Positions 44,141-53,500 of a stretch of DNA of 64,000 nt are shown piece by piece. The DNA is taken from positions 28,322,107-28,386,106 of the forward strand of contig CM055094.1 in the NCBI GenBank assembly GCA_029204225.1, written 5' to 3'. How positions within the stretch are numbered: position 1 is the first letter of the stretch; every line of letters starts with the position of its first letter. The stretch comes from Diphasiastrum complanatum (lineage: Eukaryota; Streptophyta; Lycopodiopsida; Lycopodiales; Lycopodiaceae). The position numbers were made by a program, and so were the translations under genes. The notes beneath the pieces are model-generated. The model was not told where the DNA came from. It saw nothing but the letters and a program-made list of their open reading frames with translations, and searched no databases.

Positions 44141-44239
44141 ACCCCTTCACACCACCCTCCAGTTCCCCTCAGTTCCACCCATTCTCTCTTTTGGACAAAC
44201 TGCCCTTCTCTTTGTCTCCATTTCTGCTTTCCTTACACC
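44141..44239 (+). other. C/T-rich spacer between RT remnant and accessory ORF
   Basis: About 100 bp of pyrimidine-rich sequence (ccctccagttcccctcag and similar) match neither RT nor the accessory ORF. They mark the pol deletion junction. Confidence 0.45.
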
Positions 44240-45927
44240 CCCACTTCTCCATCAAAGGTTGCCGAGGGCAACAAACCATTGCTTGATGACGCATTTGTAT
44301 AGACAATTTTCATTCCATCGCCAGATCATGCCAACCCCACCACACCTGATGGCCAAAAATCTCCAGAGAAGCTGATAGAAGACGACGACGATACAGTACA
44401 AGTCGTCGGGGCCACTACATCACAAGCCCCTACCGGTGCGAGCGTACCAGCTATCCCTACAGACCTATGATGGCCTACCAAACCTTGGGTACCTACATCC
44501 AGGATGCGGTAGCAGTTAGAACCTCCCTGGACAGCCGCATACTTCAATTTGTAATGAACAACACGCAGCTGCAAGCTGGGATTCAGAAGCTACAATGGGA
44601 ACTGCAAATAGCTCAGCAACATGAGCTCAGTGCACAACAAAAGATCCAGAAGTTGTAGCAAAAGGAAGATGGCCTAAATCAGTACATTGAAAGCCTCTTC
44701 AAAGTAGTGACGGACGCCTCCACCAAAGTGCAGGAGCTTCAATTAGAAATTGTCCAAAGACTTGCCCCCCTCCAGGCGCAATTGCAGATTTACGAAACAA
44801 AATACGCATGCCTGGGAGCGGAGGTGCAAGGATTACTGTAGGAAAAACTTGTCTGGTTAGCTCAACCCGCATTTGATTCAAGGCCACTTTCTCAAGCAGA
44901 AACAAACCTCTTCCGGCATCAGGTGCAGGTATATAGCCAAACCCTAAACAACTACCAGACGAAGTTCGATAAGTACCGGGCCAGCGCGAATTAGGAGCTT
45001 GTCCAAGAAAAACAAGCTCTCAAGGCTTGTCAAAAATACATGGAACAGAAAGCTCAGCCAACCTCGATGGCAATTCCAACGCCACCTCCCATTTGATACT
45101 GCACAGGCAAGCACGAGCCAGGCAGCAGGGTTAACTGGTCAGGATCAGGGGTCAGGCGCACAAGACCAAGGGCCCCCAAGATACCGGAGTAGACACGTAG
45201 GGCCAAGGCCAAGACATGGGTCCCAGTCAAAGCCAAAGAGAGGGTCAAGCCTCCTCATCACGAGGCTCGTGATCTATATTTTTTAGCCGGGCCTTTAGAC
45301 GCCCAAAGTCCGTGGAGGAGAAGATTAATGAATTCCTATCTAAATATCCCCATGAGTCTTCCAGAGAGGGCTGGCAGATTTCATTTCGGCGCAGACCATC
45401 AAGGGACGAGTGCTGCAAGCACTCCCCGCCCTCCAACCACAACCAAAGTGGCACTATTTGAGCACGACCCTGCAGCCATCAGGGCGTATGTGATGAGTCC
45501 ACAACAGCTTAGTGTAAACGCCCACTTCTTGCCATGCACACAAAGAACCAAATGGGCGAAATGCAACATCCCGTTGGACAAAATCACTTTCAACAATTGC
45601 AATCGGCCGCAAATCCCCTCAGAGCACGGATGGACAATGGTTGTAGATGTCCAAAGGGCCCTCAACAAGTTTTCAAATGAAGATTTCAATTGTCTTGACC
45701 CAACAATCCGCGCGGCAGCAACTTATGTCCGAGACTTGACATATCTCATGCGTGTGGAGACAAAGTGGGACAATTTTGTCCCACCAATATTCTTTGACCT
45801 GAATACAGCCCTTGCCTTAGATCGAGTGGAAGATCAGCTGCCAGTCACTCGCGTGTATTACCGAGCCACCCTTCTTGGCAATCCCTGGACGAGCCATTTT
45901 TAAGCTTGGATCGACCAACGATTGGAA
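44240..45927 (+). pseudogene. Accessory ORF of Ty3-B: coiled coil plus conserved C-terminal domain, unrecognised
   Basis: I do not recognise this protein family. The N-terminal part (VAEGNKPLLDDAFV, then PEKLIEDDDDTVQVVGATT) is acidic and polar. After a frame change near 44467, one frame runs to 45903 with only TAG/TGA stops. Residues from 44467 to about 45060 are Gln/Leu-rich heptad-like sequence (LQWELQIAQQHELSAQQKIQ), which predicts a coiled coil. A Pro-rich hinge follows, then a compact domain (KWAKCNIPLDKITFNN, HGWTMVVDVQRALNKF, RVETKWDNFVPPIFFDLN, RVEDQLPVTRVYYRATLLG). That domain is about half identical to the minus-strand frame at 48490-49008. It sits where some Ty3 lineages carry an extra or env-like ORF, but no signal peptide or membrane helix is evident. 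Confidence 0.7.
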
Positions 45928-46737
45928 CACCAGCAAATAAATAAATTCAATAATAAATGTTTTGCGAGGGCATGGCTTCCTGCGCGTATAAGTCCATGGC
46001 CCAATGAGCACGCAAGGTGAATGTAAATAGAAATAATAGACTTGGGCCCTTTGTAATTAAAATAAAACTTGAGGCCCAAAGTCAAGTTAGAACTTAGAGT
46101 TTACTTTTTTAGAGTTGGGTCCAATTTTGGACTCACATGAATCTTGTGATTTCTAATGTATGTTTTGTGGACCCTTGGATCAAGTTGGGTCCAAGATAAA
46201 TGGATAGGATCAATGTGAATATTAGCCAATAAGATTTTGGGGCAAGGGCCTTTCCCATTTATAAAAAGACACCATTTGTACTCTATTTGGATGCTTAATA
46301 GAGAGGAGGAGACTCTATCATTTTGGGAGCTCAAGCATCCTCATTTGCTAATCACTCTTGCTTATGCTATTGTTGTGGTTTGCTTGTTATTACCATTTTC
46401 CATGCTTTTTGTTTATGCTAGTTAAGGCTTCTCCATAAGCAATGATATTGAGCATTTGAGCTAACCTTCATCTCATCTCTCTCACTCTCTCTTGCCCTCT
46501 TCCCCTCTCTTCCTCTTCTCTTCTTCTCTTCTTCTCTTCTCATCCACCCTCAATCATGATGAATTTTTGTGTAGTGGAGTAGAGTTAGGGGTGAGTAGTG
46601 TTAGTGACAATAGAGATAGAGAAAAAGTAGAGAACTATCTTAAAGTAGCATCTTTACATAGTTAGGTACCTATCCAGCATTCTAGCCCTTGTTGACAAGC
46701 GGGAGGGCTACTACCACGACAGATCTTCGACCCTACA
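45921..46737 (+). repeat. 3' LTR of Ty3-B, left end missing
   Basis: It aligns with the 5' LTR from about its 20th base (gcaaataaataaattca) to CGACCCTACA. It keeps a stretch of about 35 bp (tgtatgttttgtggaccctt) that the 5' LTR has lost. The target duplication ttaag follows at 46738-46742. Confidence 0.88.
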
Positions 46738-46742
46738 TTAAG

Positions 46743-47186
46743 AAATTTAGGCATTATTTGATGGCCACTCATTTCGCATTTTATATGGACCATCAATCCT
46801 TGCTTTATCTTGTTAATAAAACTTGCAACACGAGGCGAATTACTCAATGGTTGTTTTTGATGTTGGAGTTTGATATTCAGAGAGTGGTTTGCAAGGGCAA
46901 ACAACATTATATGACAGATCATGTGTCGCGAATTAAAGGGGAAAAAAACTACAACCCACCCCGATGATGAGCTACCCGATGTTGTCTTATTTTATATTGA
47001 CACAATATCTGAATGGGCCGCAGACATAGTGAAATATCTATTGTGGGGCTAACCTGACAAATCCTTATCCAAGGCGGAACAACAGAAGTTGATTTTAAAA
47101 GCTAGACCCTATCAGCTGATTTCCAGCCAACTATATAGAAGATGATTGAACAATATCCTTAGAAGATGTATCCTTCCACATGAGAG
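46743..47186 (+). pseudogene. Ty3-A RNase H C-terminus and integrase start
   Basis: It resumes with KFRHYLMATHFAFYMDHQSL, in frame with VVK at 38360 once Ty3-B and one duplication are removed. LEFDIQRVVCKGKQHYMTDH is the end of RNase H. The integrase N-terminal region is traceable as DIVKYLLWG, LILKARPYQLISSQLYRR and ILRRCILPHES. The sequence is then cut by copia-D. Confidence 0.87.
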
Positions 47187-47640
47187 TTAGAATTAAAGTA
47201 GAATCACTGTGTTACTGTACTGTGGGTCCTATCAGTTGATAAGGATCAGTTGGCCTCGCCACGAGGCAAGTCGACGGGACACGCATCCCGCAACGACAAC
47301 CTAGGTCATGCATGAGTTGCCTGAGTGAACAACTATATGTACAGTGTAATTTCATTTTGAGAAATACAGTTGCTATGTGAGCCTGTAGAGTTTCTTCTGT
47401 CTGTGTTACCGTGTAGCATGATCTGTGTTCCTATGCAAAGCAAATTCTAAGCTGGTATTAGAGCCGTACAGGGAGTGTACACAGTACAACATCGTCGTTG
47501 AAGAGAGCTTTGGGAGAATTGTCTTCTGAGAGTTCGGGGTTTACGGTGGGTTGAAGACGGAAGGAGAAACACTGGTGCAGAGAATTTAGCACACAGAAGC
47601 TTGGTGAGCTTGAGACTGTGTGAGGATTCAGAGACAAGGG
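47187..47640 (+). mobile_element. Copia-D: LTR, primer site and leader fragment
   Basis: A probable LTR (47187-47452) begins TTAGAATTAAAG and ends AAATTCTAAGC, with inverted ttagaatt/aattctaa ends. The primer site TGGTATTAGAGCC follows (47453-47465). About 175 bp of leader remain, cut by the inverted LTR of Ty3-C at 47641. No coding sequence or second LTR is present. Confidence 0.65.
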
Positions 47641-48443
47641 TGTAGGGTCGAAGATCTTACGTAGTATAGCCCTCCCGCCTGTCAACAAGGGTTAGATCAC
47701 TAGATAGGTACCTAACTATGCATAGATGCTACTTTTAGTTAGTTTCCTACTTTCTCCCTTAACTCTACTCACCACTTACACTATTCTCCTTTAACTCTAC
47801 TCCTATACACTAACATTCATCATAGTTTGGATGAAGGGAAAAGATAGAAAAGAAGAGATGGAGAAGAGAAGAGAGAAAGAGAGAGAGATAGAGAGTGACG
47901 GTGGAGGTTAGCTCAAATGCACATTATACTTGCTAAAGGAGAAACATAAACTATTGAAACCAAAAAGCATAAACTTGAAAGCAATTGAAAACAACAAGAG
48001 CAATAGCAAGCATTGAATTGCAAATGAGGATGCTTCTCTTCCAAAATTGGTAGAGTTTTCTCCTTCTCATTAATCATAAAAATAGTGTACAAATGGTGCA
48101 TTTTTATAAAATGGGGAAGGCCCTTGCCCCTCAATCCTATTGGCTAATATTCACAATGATCCTATCCATTCATCTTGGACCCAACTTGATCCAAGGGTCC
48201 AAAAAAAGTACATTAGAAATCACAAGATTCATGTGAGTCCCAATTTGGACCCAACTCTAAAAAGTAATCTCTAAGTTTAAAAATGACATTGGGCCTCTAG
48301 TTTTATTTTAATTCCAAGGCCCAAGACATGTTTATTTTATCTACAATTTTATTTGCATGCTCATTGGGCAAGATGCCATGCCCTCGCAACACATTTTATT
48401 GGATGATTTTATTAATTACACTTTGTTGAGAATACCCCCAACA
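47641..48443 (-). repeat. LTR of Ty3-C
   Basis: 803 bp, TGTTGGGGGTATTCTCAACA to CGACCCTACA on the minus strand, recognisably the Ty3-B LTR. It retains the 35-bp block missing from the Ty3-B 5' LTR. Confidence 0.88.
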
Positions 48444-48489
48444 GAACCCACGGCCTGAAGTAGTGCCGGTCCCTCAGCACTCTGCCGGT

Positions 48490-49008
48490 TTAGTAGAGCG
48501 TTTTCTTTACCCGCCTTTGCTGGATGAGGCAGGTGGTGACGTCCTCCATAAAGTTGAGGCGGTCCAATTTTTTCAAGTCCTTTGGCGTGTGAAGAGACCT
48601 GTGGACCCCCCGCAGCCAATCTTGGTCGACCCATGTTTGGAATCGGCGTGTCCATGGATCACCTAGAAGCGTAGCTCAGTAATATACACGAGCTATTGGC
48701 AGCTGATCTTCGACTTTGTCTGAAGGTAGCATCTTATTAACATCAAAGAATATGGATGGGAGAAAATTGTCCCATTTAGTTTCGATCCCCATCAGATGTT
48801 CTAAATCTCGGGCGTAAGTGGCTGTCGCGCGGACTGTGGAATTAGGGCAATTGATGTATTGGTTGGCGAATGCGGTGAGAGCCCTTCTAGCATCTACATT
48901 TGTAGTCCACCCACATTTTGATTGTACGATCGGCCAATTGAATTCTGGAGTGTGATCTTGTCCATAGGGGTGCCGCATTCCACCCATTTGGATCTTCGTG
49001 GACACTCC
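48490..49008 (-). pseudogene. Accessory ORF of Ty3-C, C-terminal domain
   Basis: The minus-strand frame reads WTTNVDARRALTAFANQYIN, GIETKWDNFLPSIFFDVN and DKVEDQLPIARVYY, matching Ty3-B. A single TGA at 48678-48676 stands where Ty3-B has an Arg codon (CGA). Beyond it the frame continues: ATLLGDPWTRRFQTWVDQDW, then NFMEDVTTCLIQQRRVKKTL, ending at TAA (48492-48490). This gives the natural C-terminus, about 55 residues longer than the deleted Ty3-B copy. The function is unknown. Confidence 0.75.
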
Positions 49009-49019
49009 TCCTTAATTTG

Positions 49020-49640
49020 AATCCATGAATGCCTTGACCTTTAAACTTAGTTCTACACAAAAATTTCTGTGTGCATCCAAGCTTAATGCTTTAGTAAAAA
49101 TATCTGCTGTCATATCTTGCGTTCAACAGTACTGCAATCTGACCTTTTTGTTGAGAACTTTGCTTCTGACATAGTGATACTTGAGTTCAATGTGCTTACT
49201 CCTAGAATGAAACCTAGGGTTGACTGACAAGGCAATGGCACTTTGATTATTACAAAATAGTAATGTCAAATCATATTGATTCAGACTGATATCTGAAAGT
49301 AAGTTTCTCAACCAAACTGCTTCCTTTGTAGCTTGTGAGGCTGCGATATACTCTGATTCGGTAGAAGATAGAGCTATCAAAGATTGCTTGCGACTGTTCT
49401 AGAAAATTGACCATTTGTTGAGGAAGAATGTAAATCCCAAAGTGGATTTACGAGTGTCTACATCTCCTGCCCAACTTGCATCTGTAAAACCAATGAGTAA
49501 TTTGAGTTTGTCGTTGTCGACTGCTCCATAACAAATGCAAGAGTCCATAGTAGTTCGAAGATATATCATGACTCTGATAAGAGCCTTCCAATGTGTTACA
49601 ACATGGTTGGTCATATACAACTTAGGGAGCTGACTGCAAA
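49020..49640 (-). pseudogene. Copia-E RNase H
   Basis: Motifs are GFTDASWAGDVDTRKSTLGF (about 49470), IALSSTESEYIAASQATKEA (about 49350), LFCNNQSAIALSVNPRFHSR and KHIELKYHYVRSKV, ending TADIFTKALSLDAHRNF. The acidic residues of the active site are present. A stop near 49400 splits the domain. Confidence 0.85.
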
Positions 49641-50500
49641 AGCTATGTCTGGCTTGGTACAGTCATTGCATACATAAGAGATCCTATTATCAAATGATAA
49701 GGATACTCGCGCATCTCCTCCTTTTCTTCGATTGTTTGAGAATACTGGTCCTTTGACAATTTGAGATCTGGTTCCATTGGTGAGAGAGCTAACTTGCAAT
49801 TAACCAGATTATATCTGACTAACATATTGTAGATGTACCTCTGTCGAGTAATGTAGATCAACTTTGGATTTTTGTCTCTATGGATTTGAATACCAAGGTA
49901 GAAATGAGCTTCGCCCAGATCGGTCATGTCAAATTCAGAAGATAGCATTGACTTGTCTTCTTTCATCTACTGTTGCTGAAGAGCAATGTGTCGTCCACAT
50001 ACAAAGTGATAATGATAAAAGATTGCTACACTGTCTTGAAGTAAATATTTGACTCTGAAGAACTGGGTGTGTAGCCGTAATCAATAAGGAAAGTATTGAT
50101 CCTTTGAAACCATGCTCGAGTAGATTGCTTCAAGCCATAAAGTGCCTTAACAAATAATTGTGTTTACCCTCGATAATATAACCTTCGGGTTGCACCATGT
50201 AAATGTCTTCTTCAATAACTCCATTGAGATATGCTGTCTATACATCCATTTGCTGTATTTCTAAATCTGTTGTAGCAGCAAACGATAATAAAAGTCGAAT
50301 AGAAGAATGCTTGACTATTGGACTGAAGGTCTCAGTATAATCGACGTTGTATATTTGAGAAAATCCTCTGGCGACAAGTCGGGCTTTTTTTCTGTCGATG
50401 CTTCCGTCTGCTTTGTACTTGACTTTGAAAATCCATTTGCAATCAACTACGTTTCTGCTAGTAGGTAATTTGACAATTGTCCATGTCTGGTTCTTGATAA
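49640..50500 (-). pseudogene. Copia-E reverse transcriptase
   Basis: From the right: DCKWIFKVKYKADGSIDRKK, ARLVARGFSQ, YTETFSPIVKHSSIRLLLSF and IQQMDV before a stop. A degenerate middle with frame changes includes the LYGLKQ-like part. After that comes FDMTDLGEAHFYLGIQIHRD (about 49930). The YVDD-type box lies in the disrupted stretch near 50000. Confidence 0.82.
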
Positions 50501-51800
50501 GAGATGACCTTCTCGAAAATAGAGGAAGTTGATCATTTTCATCATGCTATAGTTGCTAAATTGCAATATCATCATCTTCGGATTCGCCGTTAATATGTTG
50601 TTCGTCGAGAGTAGATGAGCTTGGACCTTCGATAGGAATAGTCGACTGAAGAACTGGAAAGTTTGATATGTCGGACGAGTCAGACAAGTCGGCTACATGG
50701 GCTTTGCCTTTTCCCTTGAGGTCGATAAACTGATCTTTGATGAAGATGACATCCCGGCTAGTGAATATCTTCGACTCAATGCGATCGAACAACTTATAGG
50801 CTTGATCTGAAGTAGTGTAGCTGATGAAAATACATTTGATACTTTGGAAGTCGAGCTTCTTTTTGAGATCATGAGGAATCTGTGCATAAGCAGTACATCC
50901 AAAAACTCGTAAGTTTGATAGAGAAGGTTTGGTACCTGTCCAAACTTCGAATGGTGTTTTGTCTGAGAGACCTTTAGTAGGACATCTCTTCTAAATATAG
51001 GTTGCTGTTGAAACAGCTTCAGCCTAAAAGGACGTTGGCAGTGTTGAATGTGATAACATGCACTTTGCCGATTCAACTAAGGTTCTGTTCTTTCTCTCAG
51101 CAAGACCCTTTGACTGAGGCGAATAGGAGGTAATGTACTATTGCTCAATGCCGTTGTTAAGCCCTTACTCCTTGAATTCGATGGAGATGTATTCTCCCCC
51201 ATTATCTGACCTCAGTTTTTTGATTCGTTTGCCAATTTGATTTCTGCATGCTCTTTGAATTATCGGAACTTAATGAAAGCTTCTGATTTCTGTTTAATGA
51301 AGTAAACACCTATTCTTCTGGAGAATTTGTCAATAAAGGTAATAAAATACTTTGCATCTAGCAATGAAGGAGTTTGTATAGGTCCACATATATCTATATG
51401 AACAACATCTAACAGACCTTTTGTTGCATGCCTATGACTCGATCTAAAAGGAATCCTAGTCTGCTTTCCAAGGATGCAACTATGGCAGACAGGGAGATCG
51501 ACTTTACCAAAAAGATAGTCGAGATCAAGTACTAGAAATTGTCTGGACATGTTCAAAACAGATGTATAATTCAAGAGTCCTAAGTCATGATGCCGTATAA
51601 TGCTTTATTGACAAGAACAGAGGTCTTCAAGGCTTGCCTAGAATCAGAGTAACAATGTGCCAATATATATAAGTATCCATGCCTCTTGCCGAGTGCAAGG
51701 ATCTTATTACTCCTATCGATAATTCTGCAGTGATCAGACTCAAACTCCACCTTATGACCTAAATCTGTAATTATACTTACTGATAACAAATTTGTAGAGA
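50500..51800 (-). pseudogene. Copia-E integrase with pre-integrase domain
   Basis: The pre-integrase zinc motif ends CHSCILGKQTRIPF (about 51470-51500). VVHIDICGPIQTPS and YFITFIDKFSRRIGVYFIKQ (about 51330-51410) start the core. The second Asp (LRSDNGGEY-like) is near 51210 and the ERKNRTL-like Glu segment near 51080. Further down, SKIFTSRDVIFIKDQFIDLK (about 50770) is the usual motif before the linker to RT. Several stops are present. Confidence 0.8.
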
Positions 51801-52060
51801 GTTTAGGAATATATAAGACTTTTGACAGTAGTTTGAATTAATCATGCTGGAACCTTAATCTTACAGTACCTTCACCTTCAATAGTGTGAGTACTATCATC
51901 ACCAAGATGAACATACTTCTTTGTGCTGTAAGGCATATAGGATTGGAAATCTCACGATGATTGGTCATATGTTGAGTAGCTCCAGAATCTAAAAACTACG
52001 AATCATCTGAATTCGCGTATTTGTCTTTGACCATAAAAGAGCGTTCGTCCATTTTGACTT
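51801..52060 (-). pseudogene. Copia-E protease
   Basis: The minus strand reads FLDSGATQHMTNH at about 51960-52000 with the Asp-Ser-Gly catalytic triad intact. The remainder is short and broken by stops. Confidence 0.75.
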
Positions 52061-52075
52061 CAAGAGATTTTGTAA

Positions 52076-52879
52076 TTAAATTTGCTTGTTGATCAGGTTG
52101 CTTGGTTGCATTCTTCGCTTTTGGATCTCATGGTTTTTGCGCTTGCAATACATGCAAAACATTTTTTTTTTCGACGAATGTGGATTTGATGATTGTTTTT
52201 GACTTTGAGTCTGTTTCTGATTCAATGTAGACTGTTTGGAGATTTTCAGCTTCTGTCGTTTTGAGCCCTTGTTGACATATAGAGCATGAGACAAAGAGGT
52301 AGACAAAGTGAATTGACTTCTTCGATTATCTGCTTGCAACAACATAGTGATAACTCTGGTAAGAGTTAAATGTGAGTGTGTCGTGATGATCATCACCCAG
52401 TTCTCATATGTAGAGGGCAGGCTTGAAAGCAATGTCATAATTGTGTCTTGATTGTCTATGACTGATCCGACAATGGCCATATGTTGCAAGATATTCTTAA
52501 ATTGGTTAATTTATTTCTGAAGAGAATCATTATTCGACATCTTGAGTGTGAAGAATTTTCTTCGAAGATGTAACTTGGTAGTTATGTCTCTCACATCATA
52601 TAGTGAGCTCATGATGTCCCAAGCTTCTTTCGAAGTCTTAGCTCAGCTATGTGGCCAATTTGAGTATCTGATATATTGAGGATAATAAGCGCAAAAGCTT
52701 TACCATCCTTCGATTTTCATTTTGAGTCTTTTGTGTCGTCTTCAGGTTTCACTTCAATACCTGTAACAAATTCACAACTCGTTGGCGATTAGCAAGGTCT
52801 TCATCTTAAATTTCCATAAATGATAATTGGATCCATTTAGCTTGTCTGCGATAAGACTGGCTTTACTTTGGGAATCCAT
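52076..52879 (-). pseudogene. Copia-E gag
   Basis: Starts MDSQSKASLIADKLNGSNYH at 52879 and continues LWKFKMKTLLIANE. The middle is frameshifted. The second half is clear: TIMTLLSSLPSTYENWVMII (about 52440) and a degenerate knuckle CMYCKRKNHEIQKRRM (about 52110-52160), where the last Cys is Arg. Confidence 0.82.
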
Positions 52880-53060
52880 CTGGAACTTTGGACTATCGGT
52901 AATTCGATTGTCGTTAAGAGAAAGATACAGTGCTATGGAAATCAATTCTCTGATATCGAAACAAATTGATTCGAACTGAAGAACAATTTGATATCGTGAA
53001 AGATATCAAGTATAAGAGCTTGCACTCTAATATAGTATTAGGCCTTGAAGAAGAATCAAT

Positions 53061-53072
53061 GCTTGGATACCA
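53061..53072 (-). other. Primer-binding site of copia-E
   Basis: The minus strand reads TGGTATCCAAGC right after the LTR end CCAACA. It resembles the Met-tRNA site with mismatches. Confidence 0.75.
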
Positions 53073-53499
53073 TGTTGGAAAGAGGTGTATAAAAGATAGG
53101 TCGAATAAGATTCGAATAAAAAGAGTTCGAATGACAAGAAAGAAAACTTGTCGTGCGCAGCAGAATAAACTATCTTCCTCCTTCTTCATGTATGACTATG
53201 CCTATCAATTTCGAACAAAACAATAGTGATAAAAATCACGTTCGATCTTATAGTAACTAACTTTGAAATCATTAGTACTACAGTGATTACGTAGCCAAAC
53301 ATTTAAAGCATTGAATTATCAGACAAATAATCAGTCGTGAAGAATTACAGAAACTCATACATTCTGAGACGAAGCTGAACGCAATAAGAAGATAGTATTG
53401 ATTCAGTATAAAAGCGAAACAAATGTAAATGAGTACAACAAGTTGCGGATCGAAGCCGCGTACTCTAAGCTATCTTTCAGAGGATACCATAGTTTGCGC
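53073..53499 (-). repeat. 5' LTR of copia-E (outer edge approximate)
   Basis: The inner edge is fixed by the primer site. The outer edge is placed where matching to the LARD-like family begins (about 53501) and where the minus strand would start TGCGCAAAC. No second copy exists to confirm it. Confidence 0.55.
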
Positions 53500-53500
53500 A

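Larger units (their letters stand above)
38361..46737 (+). mobile_element. Ty3-B: Tat-like Ty3/gypsy element with an accessory ORF and pol deletion
   Basis: LTRs 38361-39147 and about 45921-46737, target duplication ttaag on both sides. The primer site TTGGTGTCGTTGCCAGGGA (39148-39166) is of the TGGCGCCGTTGCC kind used by Tat/Athila-lineage elements. The interior has a long leader, gag, protease and the start of RT, then loses the rest of pol. An accessory ORF of about 1.7 kb (44240-45927) follows just before the 3' LTR. The 3' LTR lacks its first 20 or so bases, fused to the accessory ORF by deletion. Confidence 0.88.
33771..47186 (+). mobile_element. Ty3-A: Tat-like Ty3/gypsy element, 5'- and 3'-truncated, split by Ty3-B
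   Basis: Pieces lie at 33771-38360 and 46743-47186. Ty3-B plus a perfect duplication ttaag (38356-38360 and 46738-46742) separates them inside RNase H. It has gag, protease, RT, RNase H and the first part of integrase, all with many stops. The 5' LTR, primer site and most of the leader are missing, and the 3' side stops in integrase where copia-D begins. Its sequence is close to Ty3-B, so it is the same or a sister family. Confidence 0.85.
47641..49008 (-). mobile_element. Ty3-C fragment: 3' LTR plus accessory ORF, inverted
   Basis: Read on the minus strand it is an accessory ORF (49008 to 48490) followed about 50 bp later by a complete LTR (48443 to 47641) of the Ty3-B type. Everything upstream was replaced by copia-E. 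It shows the same gene order as Ty3-B and preserves the true end of the accessory ORF and true start of the 3' LTR. Confidence 0.82.
49009..53499 (-). mobile_element. Copia-E: Ty1/copia element without a 3' LTR
   Basis: On the minus strand the order is 5' LTR (53499-53073), primer site (53072-53061), gag, protease, integrase, RT and RNase H, ending with a purine tract (AAGGAGGAG) at about 49010. The 3' LTR is missing and Ty3-C sequence follows at once. It is a lineage different from copia-2, similar in layout to Tnt1-type elements. Many stops and shifts make it inactive. Confidence 0.85.

Noticed and set aside
45328-45903. A host gene fragment captured by Ty3-B
   Set aside because: The same domain occurs before the LTR in Ty3-C, so it is more likely a family component. 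Capture in the distant past cannot be excluded.
53482-53491. Second primer-binding site for copia-E (ATGGTATCC on the minus strand)
   Set aside because: It sits at the outer end of the LTR, next to other sequence, and no internal region follows it. The site at 53061-53072 is followed by the gag leader.
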